This document shows, piece by piece, positions 10,768 through 21,026 of a stretch of 64,000 nt of DNA. The stretch covers positions 1 to 64,000 of the forward strand of contig JAQBQL010000001.1 in NCBI GenBank assembly GCA_028287035.1, read 5' to 3'. Made by a program: the position numbers and the translations under genes. Each line of letters opens with the position of its first letter. Position 1 is the first letter of the stretch. The notes below the pieces were generated by a model. That model was not told the origin of the DNA. It worked only from the letters and a program-made list of their open reading frames with translations, and did no database searches. The DNA is from Labilithrix sp. Its GTDB lineage: Bacteria > Myxococcota > Polyangia > Polyangiales > Polyangiaceae.

Positions 10768-12349
10768 CGCGAGGTCGGACTTGCCGAGCTCGCCGGTGAC
10801 GACGAGCCCGAGTACGTAGAGCACGATCACGCCCGTCGCCACGACGGGCGTGACGAGCTTGCCGAAGATGGGGGTGTGCCCGCCGACGACGAAGGCCACC
10901 GCGATGCAGAGGCCGACGCGGACCGCCGTCTTCCACGGGACGAAGGCGCCGGCGGCGCGGCGCACCGCGATCACGCCGACGACGAGCGCGCAGGCCATCG
11001 CGATGGTCGTCGCCGTCGCGGTCGCCATCAGCTGCGGTCCGCCGAACGGGGCGAGCGGGATGAGGACCGTGCAGGTGACGGCGAGGAGCGCCAGCGCGAG
11101 CGCCGTGACCAGCAGCGCGGTGCGCTCGCGCCCGAGGCTGATGAGGACGGTCGTGGAGAGACCGACCATCGCGAACGTCGCCTGACCGAGGGCGAGCAGG
11201 CGGAGCGCCGCGGCCCCGCGGACCGCGACCTCGGTCCCGTAGGCGAACTTGATGAGGGAGCCCGGCAGCGCGAGGACCACGCACACCAGCATCCCGCACA
11301 CGATCGCGCCGATGCGTGAGCCGCGGCCGACGAGCTCCGGCACCCGGGCGCCGCCGTCCTCGGACTTCGCCTTCGCGAGCATCGGGAAGAGGATCTGCGT
11401 GACGCTGAAGAGCATCTGGTAGGGGAGGAACGCGAAGAGCTGGCAGGCGCGGTACACCGCGACCCACTCGTTGGCGGCCTGCGTCGACGTCACGTTCACG
11501 AGGGTCTCGGGCGGCAGGGCGGTCGCCGAGAGCGAGAGGTAGCGCCCGAGCAGGATGATGTCCGCCTGCATGAGGCCGTTCGTGAACAGCTGCGCGATCA
11601 TGATGGGGACGATGAGCGCCAGGTACGTGCGCATGTCCGGCACGCCGGCCGGACGCGCCGCCGCCGCGGGGCTGCCGGTCCCCGTCCAGCGCAGCGCGAC
11701 GAGGAACACGCCGGCCGCTGCCACGACCGTGCCGATGGTCGCGCCGAGGACGCCGCCCGTCGTGTGCGCCGCCGCCGCGAGATTCGCCGCGTGCCGCGCG
11801 AAGAACCAGCCGACGCCGAGCAGCGCGGCGGTCCGCAGCGTCGCGGCGAGGATGTTGAGCGCCGCCTGACGCATGAACATCCCGCGGCCATTCAGGTAGC
11901 CGAAGAGCGGGGCATACACGCCGTAGACGAAGAGAACGCCGGTCATCACGAGCAGCGGGGCGAGCACCTCGGGCGCGTGCTGGAAGTACGCGACGAGCGG
12001 CGCCGCTGCCGCCAGGATGAGGCCCGCGGCGACCGCCAGCAGCAGGTGCACGCGGAGGGTGGCCCGTAGCGCCTGCCGTTCGGCGACCCCGGCCGCGGCG
12101 ACGGTGCGGCTCACGCCCTGCGTGGAGCTCGAGACGATGACGTTGTTGAAGACGTTCGACACCGCGAGCACGCGCGAGAGCGCGCCGTAGTCGGCGAGGC
12201 CGATCGCCCGCGGCAGGAGCGCCTGCTGAACGAGCCCGGTGACGATGAAGTACAGGTTCGCCGCGAGCATCGCGAGGCCACCACGGCCGGCGCTGCGCGC
12301 CTGATCGGGGGCAGCGCCTTCGGGCTTCGAGGGGTCGGTGTTGGTCATG

Positions 12350-13507
12350 TCAGCGGGCCGGGCGGAACGTCACGGACTGGAGGGGAAGGGAGATGCTGCG
12401 GCCGGTATCGTGCAATTTGCACGTACCCGGGTCACGCGCGAAGACGCGGACCGGGTAGCCATTGCCGGCGCGCCGGCGATCGCCGAGGTAAAGGAGGTCG
12501 CCGCGCCAGGCGAGGCCCGAGAGGTCGTAGCCGTCGGTGGGTCCGAACACCGGCGCAGCGGCGGTGGTGAGGACGTCGCCGGTCACCGGGTCGAACGTCA
12601 CGAGCGACGTCGGGTTCTTGCCCGTCTGCGGCCCGGCTACGATGGCCGCGCCGCAGCCGTCGGTCACCGCCAGCTCGGAGACGCTGCCCCCGAGGTCCTT
12701 CTCGGCGACGAGGAGCTTCGTCGTGGAGGTCGCCACGTCGAAGCGCTCGATGCCGGCGCGCGCATCCGTCGCGTCGTCGAAGTTGCCGGCCTCCGACAGG
12801 TAGAGGCCTCCGGCGTGCTCGACCATCGGATTGAACGGGTTACGTCCCTCGAGCTCGACGCGCGCCTCGACCTTGCGCGTGGCGACGTCGATGCGGAGCA
12901 TGAGCGACGACTGGCGGGACGCGAGATGGGAGGCGTCGTCGAGCCGCTCCAGCGTGACGAACGCCTTCTCGGCGCCGCCGACCTCGACGATGCGGATCGA
13001 CTCGGCCTGGGGGTTCCCGTCGTCGTCGTACCCGCGCGCGAGATCGATCGCGTCGGCCTCGACCTCGCGTCCGTCCACGAGGTGGATGATGCGAGGCACT
13101 CCGTAGAGCGCGACGAACAGCGACCCGTCCTTCGCCACCGCGACGTCGTGGGCGTTGCTCTGCTTCGGGCCCGGCTGCTTCACGCTCATCTGCGCGATCG
13201 GTGTGCCGCACGCGGGGTCGAGCTCGAAGAGCCGCTCCGACTCGCGCGCCATGAGGAAGATCCGGCCCTTCGACGCGGCGAGCTGCACGTCACCGCCAAG
13301 CGCCGCGCCGGCCGCGAGCTGGTCACCCGCGCACGGCGGCGCCCCGCACACGAGGCTCGATCGGTAATCGCCGGCCGCCACCACGAGCTCGGTCCCGGGG
13401 CACACGCCCGTCGCGAGGTGCGTCCCCACGGGCTCCGACGACGAGCACGCCCACGCGCCGGCGAGCACCACGAACGTCACCCCACCCATGGCCCAGCGCG
13501 ACGGCAT
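12350..13507 (-). CDS. Lipoprotein, beta-propeller-like
   Basis: 385 residues. The N-terminus is a lipoprotein signal (AGAWAC, then Ser-Ser-Ser). The body contains repeated strand units such as 'GRIFLMARESERLFELDP', 'DVAVAKDGSLFVALYG', 'GLYLSEAGNFDD', 'GIERFDVATSTTKLLVAE' and 'GLAWRGDLLYLGDRR', the pattern of a WD/NHL/YncE-like propeller. Such surface propellers bind ligands or proteins. Four cysteines in the first 65 residues may form disulfides. The stop is one base from the flippase ATG, so it is likely the first gene of a two-gene operon, which hints at an envelope-glycan role (inference). Confidence 0.7.
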   Translation of the reverse strand: MPSRWAMGGVTFVVLAGAWACSSSEPVGTHLATGVCPGTELVVAAGDYRSSLVCGAPPCAGDQLAAGAALGGDVQLAASKGRIFLMARESERLFELDPACGTPIAQMSVKQPGPKQSNAHDVAVAKDGSLFVALYGVPRIIHLVDGREVEADAIDLARGYDDDGNPQAESIRIVEVGGAEKAFVTLERLDDASHLASRQSSLMLRIDVATRKVEARVELEGRNPFNPMVEHAGGLYLSEAGNFDDATDARAGIERFDVATSTTKLLVAEKDLGGSVSELAVTDGCGAAIVAGPQTGKNPTSLVTFDPVTGDVLTTAAAPVFGPTDGYDLSGLAWRGDLLYLGDRRRAGNGYPVRVFARDPGTCKLHDTGRSISLPLQSVTFRPAR

Positions 13508-13558
13508 CTCGGTGCGTCAGGAACACCGCGTCCGGCCCGTGCCGTCAATCAAAAGAGG

Positions 13559-14086
13559 TCACTCGAGGTGCTTCGGATCGAGCAGCTGCGTGCCGCCCGG
13601 CGTCAGGCCGGCCTTCTGCCAGCGCTGATCCTCGGTGAGGCTCGGGTCGAACGGCGGCGGGGTGGTGTCGCGGACGATCATCTCGCTCTTGAACCCGTCC
13701 GGCGAGTGCAGCGGGCGGATCTCGATGCCGAGGCGCTTCTGCTTGTCGTCGCGCGGCACGACGTTGTCGAGCTTCGTGGAGCTCGTGCCCGGCGTGACGG
13801 TGCCGTCGGTGACGCGCTTCCGGACGAAGTTCGAGAGCTGCTCGGGCGTGACCGTCGAGGTCACGCGCGCCGACTCGCGGAAGCGCGCGGTCACCTTGCA
13901 GGCGCGAGGCAAGGGGAGCCCGAACGCCTTGTCGTTCCCCTCGACGACCTCGTCGGGCGCGAGGCGATCGGGCGGCGCCTCCTCCACGTGAGGAGGAGGC
14001 TTGCGCTTGCACGAGACGCCGGCAACGCCCAGCGACGCAACCAGCAGCGCGAGCGCGTGGGCGCTCAGTCGACGACGAACGCCCAT
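13559..14086 (-). CDS. Lipoprotein encoded at the end of the pilus operon
   Basis: 175 residues. The signal ends in a lipobox-like VSC (LGVAGVSC) followed by Lys-Arg-Lys-Pro. The rest is soluble, with no recognised domain: a charged Pro-rich linker, then a segment starting 'LPLPRACKVTARFRESARV' and ending in 'HLE'. Its ATG lies inside the 3' end of pilY1 (22-base overlap), so it is expressed with the minor pilin genes. That position suggests a pilus-assembly, PilY1-export or surface-docking role, but this is inference from context only. Confidence 0.65.
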   Translation of the reverse strand: MGVRRRLSAHALALLVASLGVAGVSCKRKPPPHVEEAPPDRLAPDEVVEGNDKAFGLPLPRACKVTARFRESARVTSTVTPEQLSNFVRKRVTDGTVTPGTSSTKLDNVVPRDDKQKRLGIEIRPLHSPDGFKSEMIVRDTTPPPFDPSLTEDQRWQKAGLTPGGTQLLDPKHLE

Positions 14087-17000
14087 GAGTCGATGTTAGC
14101 CGCAGTGCGCGGCAGCGGGCGAGTGAGCGGCGTCGTCGGGCGCGCCGCCTGCGGCGACCCCGTCGACGTGCTGGAGCCCTTCGCGGTCGCGCCGAAGAAG
14201 AGGCTGAACGTGGTGGTCGACATGCCGGTGAGGGCCGGGTCGGAGGAGGGCGCGCCGAACTGCGCGCACGACTGCGCGGCGCGGATGGTCACGCCGGGGA
14301 TGATCGCTCCGGCCAGATCCGGGTAGGCGCCGGTCGGGTTCTCGAAGGCGACGAAGGGCGACGAGCAGCCTCCGGACACCGAGTCGACGCTGCCGATCGG
14401 GCACCAGCGAGGCGCGCCGCCGGTGCCGCCCGAGAGCGCCTTGCCGTCGACGCCATTTCCGCCGTTCGCGTTGAAGTAATCGACGCCCCAGAGGAGGGGA
14501 TTGCCGCCGTTGTTGCACGAGGCTGCCGACGGGACGAGCGGCTGGTACGTCGCGAAGTAGAGCGTGCGATCGAAGACCGTCATGGGTCCCGTCACGCGCG
14601 CCGCGTTCGTGAACGGCTGGTACCAGCGGACGACGGCGCGGCCGGGCGTCGTCGGGCCGAGCGCCCGCTGCTCCTGGATGGCCATCAGCATGTTGCGCTC
14701 GGTCGTGGAGGCCACGATGCTCTCCTGGTCGCCCGTCGCCGCGGCGATCATGATGCCGCCGAACGGGTCCTGGGTCAGCGTGAGCGGGATCTGGATGGGC
14801 TGGCTCTCGGCCCAGGTCGGCGCGAACGGGAGGTTCGGGCTGAAGAGATCCTGGAAGAGCGTGACCCGCCAGTTGGCCGGGTTCGGGTCGGTCATGTCGA
14901 GGCGCCAGACGGTGCCGTCGGCGTCGCCGACGAAGGCCTTCTGCGCGACCACGCCGACGCCGCTCGGGTACACGGCCGGGGTGCCGATGACCGGCGAGTC
15001 GAACGGCGCGGCCGTCGTGACCGCGCTCAGCCGGCGCGGGATGTCCTGTCCGCTGCGCCCGAAGACGCGGAGGATCTCGCCCGTATCGGCGCGCACGACC
15101 GTCACGTTACGGCCCGGCACGGGGGCCGAGTTGCAGGGGCCCGCCGCCCACTTGCGAACGAGCGGCCGCGGGGCGAGCGGCGTGACCGTGTCGCTCTGGT
15201 CGTAGATGCTCGGCGTGAAGCCGCCGCCGTTGATGGCGCGCGGGCAGTTCTCGCCCTGGACCGGCGGGCCGTCGATGCCGCCGGGAAGGATGGCGACGCC
15301 GATCTGGCGCGCGCCCGCACCGTCGGGGTCCGCGACCACGGTCGTGATCGCGGCGTTGCCGCTCTCCTTGCCGAAGAGCGCGACGTAGTTGGTGGAGCCG
15401 ACCTTGCGGGTGACCTTCGCCACCTCGCTGCCCGTGACCGCCTCGACGTCGGTGAGCTGCCACAGGAACTGGGGTCCCTGGGTGGTCTTCTTTGCGACGT
15501 CGGAGATGTTCGAGAGGCCGCTCGTGATCTGCGCGTCGAGGCAAGCGCGGGGGTTCGCGCCGATGCCCGTGGAGCTCGCGCCCTGGCAGTCGTAGTCGCT
15601 GATGTTCAGCGCGTAGTAACCGCCGCCGCCGGCGCCCATGCCCGACACGAGGGTCGTGTGGAAGAGCGGGTCTTCGGTGCGCAGCTTGCGGTCCCAGACG
15701 ATGTCCTTGATGGCCGGCGTGCCGTCGAGGAGGATCTGCTGGCCCGTCGGGTAGTTCGACGCGAGCTTCGGGAGCACCGCCGGCGGGATGAACGACCAGA
15801 GCTCGTGCTGCGACGGGAGATTGTCGAACGCCGGCACGCCGCCGCCCCACGAGGAGGAGAGCGCCTTGAACGCGTGGAGCACGCCGTCCGTGGTGGCCAC
15901 GAACATGGCGGGCCGGCGGGTCTTCCGCAGGTCGGCGAACGCGCGGTACTGGTCGTCGCGGAGGAGGTCGGTCGGGGGTCCGATGACCTGGGGCGTCGAG
16001 CGATAGATGGCGCCGAGCGCCGAGCACGCCGGGACGCAGACCTCACCGGGCACCGGGCACGAGGCGCCGAGGAGCGCACACGCCGAGCCGCTGACCGAGC
16101 ACTTGCCGTTCGTGGCGCTTCCACCGCCGGCGCAGCGCACGTTCCACTTCGAGTAGCCGCCGAGCGTCGGGTTCGAGGGCGACGCCGTCGCGAAGCCCCA
16201 GACCACCTTCGCGCAGTCCGTCTTGGTGAGCGCCGGGATCTCGGTACCGCTCACGTCGCGCGAGCGCTTGCACGTCTTGTCGTCGATGCTCATGGCATCG
16301 GCCCACGCGCTCGAGGAGGCGAGCGCCATGTCCGACGCCTGGGTCACCTGCGCGGCCGCGGCCGTCGACGGTACGATGCCGTCGGCCGAGCTCGTCACGA
16401 ACGGGCGCAGCGTACGCGCCGCGTCGTTCTCCGGGTTGGCGGGCTGGACCGACACGAACTTCCGGGAGCCGGCCTGGGCCGCGGTGTTCGCGGCGAACGA
16501 GTCACCCGCGGCCACGGTCTCGGTCTGCGTCGTCGGGGTGGCGCCCACGCAGATCGAGCGCGTGCGGTCGATCTCGCCCGACCACACCTTCTGCGCGTTC
16601 GGGATGAAGGAGGCGATGAAGTCGCCGGTGACGCCGTTGCCCGAGATGTTCACGGCCGGCGAGTACGCGGGCAGCGTACGGGTCGTGGCCGCCTTCGTGA
16701 TGCCGCCGAGCACGCGCCCGAACGACAGCACGAGGTCGGCCTGCGACTCGGCGAAGAACGGCGGCGTGTCGTGGGTGGCGCCCGACCCGTAGTACGCGAT
16801 CTCGCTGAGCTGGCAGCACGCGTCGGCGGTCGAGCCCTTCGCCGGCGCAGGCCCCGGCGTGTTGGAGCACAGGTTGTGCATCGCGGTCGGGTTCGAGCCG
16901 TTCGACGTGACCTGGTTGTACCAGTACTTGCAGTTGTTGTTCGGCGAGGCGAGCGTCGTCGGGAAGCCGTCGTTCACGAACGACGTGTTGCCCGCGCCGT

Positions 17001-18342
17001 TGACCGAGAAGCCGATCACGAACGTCTTCACGCGCTGGTTCGGGTTCGACGCCGTCGCGAGCTGGTCGGCGACCTGCGCCGCCTTGCTCGGGTAGGGGCA
17101 CTGCGAGAGCGGCATCGTCCCCGGCTCGCACGACGGGCGGAGGTCGAGGTTCGGCGCGCCGTCGGTGAGGAGGATGATGTACTGGTCGCGGCAGCCGGCG
17201 CGCGCGTAGTCGTCGCGGAAGCCCGCCTCGGTCCCGAGCGGGCCGAACGAGTTGTACCAGAGGTAGTCGCGCGCATCCTCGATCATGCCGTCGATCGGGG
17301 TCGCGCCGTACGGACGCGTGCCGATGAGGACCTGCTGGATCTGGTCGTTCGTGCGCTGGATGTCGTAGAGCGTGCCGTCCGGATTGGGGAACCGGACCAT
17401 GCGGCCCTCCCACGGCGGCGCTGCCCAGTGACGTGCGCCGACCTCGAAGTCCGAGGTCACGCCGCAGCCGTTCGGCCGTCCCTTGCCGAGGATCGAGAGG
17501 TTCGGGTTCGCCCCGCTCGGCGTGTACGACCACTGCCCGAGGAACGGGTTGCCGCTGATGACCGACCCGCCGACCGGCGTCGACCCGGTGACGCCGGTGG
17601 CGGCGCTCGGATCGTTGTCGAACATCATCAGGCCGAAGCGGACGTAGTCGCGCGCGGCGTCGAGCTGTCCGTCGGACGCTTGCTCGAAGGTGCAGCTGTT
17701 CAGCGTCGAAGGAGTGAGGGGCGCGCCGAGGGCGCCGGAGCCGTACTGCGAGCGCAGGTACGCCTCCTTGTACGGGACGAACGCCTCGGGCGGGAAGCTC
17801 GCGGCGTCGCTGTACATGCCGGTGTTCACGCCGAGACCGCCCGGACCGAGGCCGGAGCCGGGGGACGCGCCGGGGAGCGTCGAGGGAGCGAACGCGCACG
17901 CATCGGGGCCGTTCGCTCCGGTGAGCGGCCGGTGATACGGGAGGAAGTAGTCGGTGTCGTAGGGCAGGTTGACGGTGCCGCCGCCGATCCGGAACTCGTT
18001 CTTGAACGCCGCCGAGCTACGCGAGATCTCGTCGCAGCTGAAGTAGGGCTGGAGGTTGCCGGTCAGCGCCTGGATGAGCATGCCCCAGCGGTTCGGCTGG
18101 GTCTGCGCGCCGGGAACGCACTTGCTGAGCGGGCTCGAGCTCGGCATCGAGTTGTCGGTCATGCGCTCCATCGACCCCGAGGAGTCGACGAGGAGCAGCA
18201 CGTTCGGCAGCGGACGCTGCGTGGTGCCGGCGATCTGGGCGCGGGCCGAGCCTTCGCCGGCGGCGATGGTGAGCGTGGTCGCGGCGAGCCCGAGGAGCAG
18301 TCCTCGGCGTCGTGCAGTGCTGAGCAGGATCCTGGAAACCAT
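14065..18342 (-). CDS. pilY1: PilY1-type pilus-associated adhesin
   Basis: About 1425 residues with a signal peptide ending ARAQ. A von Willebrand A-like domain starts at once: 'NVLLLVDSSGSM' gives the MIDAS DxSxS (Asp53, Ser55, Ser57), and 'YIILLTDGAPN' comes later. The C-terminal half is the PilY1 beta-propeller, with 'FVGDADGTVWRLDMTDP' as the typical DxDG-containing strand and 'MFVATTDGVLHAFKAL'. PilY1 sits at the tip of type IV pili, primes assembly with minor pilins and acts in adhesion and surface sensing. ATG at 18342 has AGGGAG seven bases upstream. It follows the four minor pilin genes with a 17-base gap, the conserved order. Confidence 0.93.
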   Translation of the reverse strand: MVSRILLSTARRRGLLLGLAATTLTIAAGEGSARAQIAGTTQRPLPNVLLLVDSSGSMERMTDNSMPSSSPLSKCVPGAQTQPNRWGMLIQALTGNLQPYFSCDEISRSSAAFKNEFRIGGGTVNLPYDTDYFLPYHRPLTGANGPDACAFAPSTLPGASPGSGLGPGGLGVNTGMYSDAASFPPEAFVPYKEAYLRSQYGSGALGAPLTPSTLNSCTFEQASDGQLDAARDYVRFGLMMFDNDPSAATGVTGSTPVGGSVISGNPFLGQWSYTPSGANPNLSILGKGRPNGCGVTSDFEVGARHWAAPPWEGRMVRFPNPDGTLYDIQRTNDQIQQVLIGTRPYGATPIDGMIEDARDYLWYNSFGPLGTEAGFRDDYARAGCRDQYIILLTDGAPNLDLRPSCEPGTMPLSQCPYPSKAAQVADQLATASNPNQRVKTFVIGFSVNGAGNTSFVNDGFPTTLASPNNNCKYWYNQVTSNGSNPTAMHNLCSNTPGPAPAKGSTADACCQLSEIAYYGSGATHDTPPFFAESQADLVLSFGRVLGGITKAATTRTLPAYSPAVNISGNGVTGDFIASFIPNAQKVWSGEIDRTRSICVGATPTTQTETVAAGDSFAANTAAQAGSRKFVSVQPANPENDAARTLRPFVTSSADGIVPSTAAAAQVTQASDMALASSSAWADAMSIDDKTCKRSRDVSGTEIPALTKTDCAKVVWGFATASPSNPTLGGYSKWNVRCAGGGSATNGKCSVSGSACALLGASCPVPGEVCVPACSALGAIYRSTPQVIGPPTDLLRDDQYRAFADLRKTRRPAMFVATTDGVLHAFKALSSSWGGGVPAFDNLPSQHELWSFIPPAVLPKLASNYPTGQQILLDGTPAIKDIVWDRKLRTEDPLFHTTLVSGMGAGGGGYYALNISDYDCQGASSTGIGANPRACLDAQITSGLSNISDVAKKTTQGPQFLWQLTDVEAVTGSEVAKVTRKVGSTNYVALFGKESGNAAITTVVADPDGAGARQIGVAILPGGIDGPPVQGENCPRAINGGGFTPSIYDQSDTVTPLAPRPLVRKWAAGPCNSAPVPGRNVTVVRADTGEILRVFGRSGQDIPRRLSAVTTAAPFDSPVIGTPAVYPSGVGVVAQKAFVGDADGTVWRLDMTDPNPANWRVTLFQDLFSPNLPFAPTWAESQPIQIPLTLTQDPFGGIMIAAATGDQESIVASTTERNMLMAIQEQRALGPTTPGRAVVRWYQPFTNAARVTGPMTVFDRTLYFATYQPLVPSAASCNNGGNPLLWGVDYFNANGGNGVDGKALSGGTGGAPRWCPIGSVDSVSGGCSSPFVAFENPTGAYPDLAGAIIPGVTIRAAQSCAQFGAPSSDPALTGMSTTTFSLFFGATAKGSSTSTGSPQAARPTTPLTRPLPRTAANIDSWAFVVD

Positions 18343-18359
18343 CGTGTTCTCCCTCACGC

Positions 18360-19064
18360 TCAGAAATTCGACGGGGCGCTCGCGTTGGCGAGGCTCGGTC
18401 CGACGGTGATGCGCCCACGCCCGACGACCTGGGTCTCGGGCGCGCTCGTGCTCGTCTTCTTCAGCCGCACGAAGACCGTCGCCGTGAGCTGGCTGTAGCG
18501 AACGGTCTGCGAGTTGCCCGTCATGACCTCGGTGTTGATCGGGTTCGTGACCTCGACGGACACGTACGGCTGGTTCGCCACCGCGCCGAAGCTCTGTGCG
18601 CTGAAGCCAGGCTGCGCGGGCGACGGGTCGACGTTCCAGGGCTTCGTGGGCGTCGTGGCGAGGGCGATCGTCTGCATCTTCGTCGGGTCGAGCCGGATGC
18701 ACGCCTCGGCGGCGCGCGTGAGGACGTTGCCGGTGTACGGCGCGGCGGTCACGCAGTCGGTGGCCTGGCCCTGCCCGAGGTTCATCTGCTGGACGAGGTT
18801 CTGCGCGATCGTAGGGTTGAACGTCTCGGCCGTCATCATGAGCCCGGCCTCGCCGGCGCGCTGACCCTGGAGGGCCTCGCGCATGTGACCGGAGGCGCGG
18901 ATGTCCGCCGACGTCGCGCTGAGGCCGTAGACGCCCATCACCGCGAGAAGGCCGAGGGTGACGGCGACGATGAAGAGGACCGCGCCGCGGCTCTGACGGC
19001 GGCGGCGCGCACGGCGGAGGAGCGCGGCGCGACGCGCGCCGGAGGGAAGGGAGGCGGGCATCAT
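18360..19064 (-). CDS. pilX: PilX-like minor pilin assembly protein
   Basis: 234 residues. A long basic N-terminus (about 28 residues, RRARRRRQSRG) precedes a single hydrophobic helix 'AVLFIVAVTLGLLAVMGVYGLSAT', then 'HMREALQGQRAGEAGL', which matches the PilX N-terminal domain: a helix ending in conserved AxxAxE-like 'RAGEAGL'. PilX helps initiate type IV pilus assembly with PilV, PilW and PilY1. The remaining 180 residues are beta-rich and unlike known proteins. The ATG overlaps the pilW stop by one base (a second ATG follows at 19061). No FTLVE-type prepilin motif is present, as in known PilX. Confidence 0.8.
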   Translation of the reverse strand: MMPASLPSGARRAALLRRARRRRQSRGAVLFIVAVTLGLLAVMGVYGLSATSADIRASGHMREALQGQRAGEAGLMMTAETFNPTIAQNLVQQMNLGQGQATDCVTAAPYTGNVLTRAAEACIRLDPTKMQTIALATTPTKPWNVDPSPAQPGFSAQSFGAVANQPYVSVEVTNPINTEVMTGNSQTVRYSQLTATVFVRLKKTSTSAPETQVVGRGRITVGPSLANASAPSNF

Positions 19065-20395
19065 CAGTAGGTCATCCCGAGCTGGTTGATCAAGGCGACC
19101 TCCGAGACGACGGTGCGGACGCGGGCGAAGCTCGTGCAGCTCGCCGCGGGCGCCGCCTCGACGCAGTAGCGCGTGATGTACGGCGCGGGAGCGACCACCA
19201 GGTTCTGCCGGCGCTCGGAGAGCGAGGTCCGCGTCGCGATGCGGAACCGCACCGAGCGCACGCGCTGCGGGCCGGGGCTGCCGGGCGTCGTGGTGGAGGC
19301 GGTCTGCGTGTACTTCTCGATGTTGCCGGTGCCGCCGCCGCCTTCAGAGTCCATCTCGTAGATCTGGAGGAGGTTGGCGGCGTCCGCGACGGTGATCCCG
19401 AACTTCAGGTCGGTCGCGTACTCGGCCACGACCTGGCGCATCGCGAGGACGGGCTGCGGCGGGTCGGCGGCGTCGAGGAAGTCGCGGTACAGGTTGAACT
19501 TGTTGCCCGCGACCTCGGTGCCCGAGGCGGGCGCGAGCGTCGCGTCGGTGTTCGGTCCGATGAACCAGCGAACCCGCTGCACGGGGTTGATGGTGACCGG
19601 CTCGCTGTCCTTCGCTCCGCACGTGCCGTGGCCGCCATCGACGAGCGCGGTGCCGCCCGTGCTGTCCGGCGCCAGGGTGATCGTGGCCTTGCCGGCGCTG
19701 TAGGCGAGCGAGGCGACCACCGCATAGTGCTGGCACCCGCGCGCATCGACCACGCGGACCGCGAACGCGCGGCCCGCGACCGGCTGGAACGCGGCCTGGA
19801 GGCTCGCGAGAGGGTCGGCGGTGTTGAGCAGGCGGCGGACGGCGGCGTCGGCGGCGCTGTTCAGCTCGACGGTCTGGCCGCCGGCGCCGGCGGTGAAGAA
19901 GGTGCCCTGGTACGAGTCGTCCGTCGTGAAGTTGCCGCCGATGATGATCGAATCCGGGTTGAGCCCGTTGTTCGTCGAGAGGTTGTTCGGTCCCGCACTG
20001 CCAGCTTCGGGGCCGATCGGGTAGTTGCCCGACCCGCCGACGGTGATCTGGACGCCCTGCAGGTCCTGCAGCGAGGTGTAGCGCGCGCCGCTCGGCGAGC
20101 TCGAGGGGTCGACCACGGCGATCTTGTGGGAGAGCGGCACGCCGGTCTGCCCGTCACGCGCGAGCTTGATGTTGCCGGTCGACATGTACGCGGCGCGCGC
20201 GAGGTCCTGACGGAGCCGCTCGGACGCGGTGCGGATGCTCGACTCGGTCGACGCCATGCGCGCCGCCTCGAAGAACGTCGTCGTCGCGGCGCGGGCGAGG
20301 CCGACCACCGCGATGGTCACGATGAGGCCGGCGACGAGCGAGACCATCAGCTCGACGAGCGTGAAGCCGCGGGCGCGCCTCTGCCTCTTCTTCAT
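19064..20395 (-). CDS. pilW: PilW-like minor pilin
   Basis: About 443 residues. A ten-residue basic leader ends at Gly, followed by FTLVELMVSLVAGLIVTIAV, a type IV prepilin peptidase site with the conserved Glu at +5. The size and the long beta-rich C-terminal part ('IRTASERLRQDLARAAYM' after the helix) fit PilW, which sits under the pilus tip with PilX and PilY1. The ATG at 20395 gives the normal short leader; a GTG at 20410 that overlaps the pilV stop is the alternative. Expressed with the neighbours, to which it is joined by overlaps or a 7-base gap. Confidence 0.85.
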   Translation of the reverse strand: MKKRQRRARGFTLVELMVSLVAGLIVTIAVVGLARAATTTFFEAARMASTESSIRTASERLRQDLARAAYMSTGNIKLARDGQTGVPLSHKIAVVDPSSSPSGARYTSLQDLQGVQITVGGSGNYPIGPEAGSAGPNNLSTNNGLNPDSIIIGGNFTTDDSYQGTFFTAGAGGQTVELNSAADAAVRRLLNTADPLASLQAAFQPVAGRAFAVRVVDARGCQHYAVVASLAYSAGKATITLAPDSTGGTALVDGGHGTCGAKDSEPVTINPVQRVRWFIGPNTDATLAPASGTEVAGNKFNLYRDFLDAADPPQPVLAMRQVVAEYATDLKFGITVADAANLLQIYEMDSEGGGGTGNIEKYTQTASTTTPGSPGPQRVRSVRFRIATRTSLSERRQNLVVAPAPYITRYCVEAAPAASCTSFARVRTVVSEVALINQLGMTY

Positions 20396-20402
20396 GCGCG
20401 GC

Positions 20403-21026
20403 TCATTCACGGAACGAGTTCTCCCGGATCATCGTGGTGGCGTAGACGAAGTGGTACCGCTCGGCCGCGTCGGTCGCGTCGGGGGTGGCGGACGCACAGT
20501 TGCCGATCGGGTTGAGCTCGAACCGGGACCAGAACACGCGCACCTCGGCGCGCATCAGCGCCGACGGGTTGTAGGGAGCGGCCGCGCCGATGTCGGCGAT
20601 CCACTTGAGCCGGTACTGCGTGCAGTACGTGGCGTCGCCAGCGCCGGCGACGAGGTCCCTGCCGAACGTGTCGAACGACCCGGACATGCCCTGGGGGAGC
20701 GCGCTCGTCGGCGGGTTGCAGAAGGCGGCGCTGCAGGTGCCGACCGTCTTCAGCCACTGCGTGAGGTTGATGTTGTTGCTGTTCGTGAACGTGGCGTTCG
20801 GCTCCGTCCACTGCGTCGCGTCGCGCTGGAGGCGCGAGCACCACTCGTTCGCGATGTTCGTGCCCATGTCGAACCGGCGCGCGTCCTCGGAGCCCTGGAG
20901 CGTCACGCGCTGCATGCTGATGACGCCGGCCCCGCCGATGGCGAGCAGCGTCATCGCCGACATGACCTCGACGGCGGTGTAGCCGCGGCGCGATGAGCGA
21001 CGTGAGCGACGGAGCGAGGTCTTCAT
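20403..21026 (-). CDS. pilV: PilV-like minor pilin
   Basis: 207 residues. Basic leader, Gly, then YTAVEVMSAMTLLAIGGAGVISM: a prepilin N-terminus with Tyr instead of Phe at +1 and Glu at +5. The rest has four or more cysteines and 'IANEWCSRLQRDA', as in PilV-like pseudopilins. PilV primes pilus assembly as part of the tip complex. The start shares an ATGA junction with the upstream fimT-like gene. Confidence 0.82.
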   Translation of the reverse strand: MKTSLRRSRRSSRRGYTAVEVMSAMTLLAIGGAGVISMQRVTLQGSEDARRFDMGTNIANEWCSRLQRDATQWTEPNATFTNSNNINLTQWLKTVGTCSAAFCNPPTSALPQGMSGSFDTFGRDLVAGAGDATYCTQYRLKWIADIGAAAPYNPSALMRAEVRVFWSRFELNPIGNCASATPDATDAAERYHFVYATTMIRENSFRE

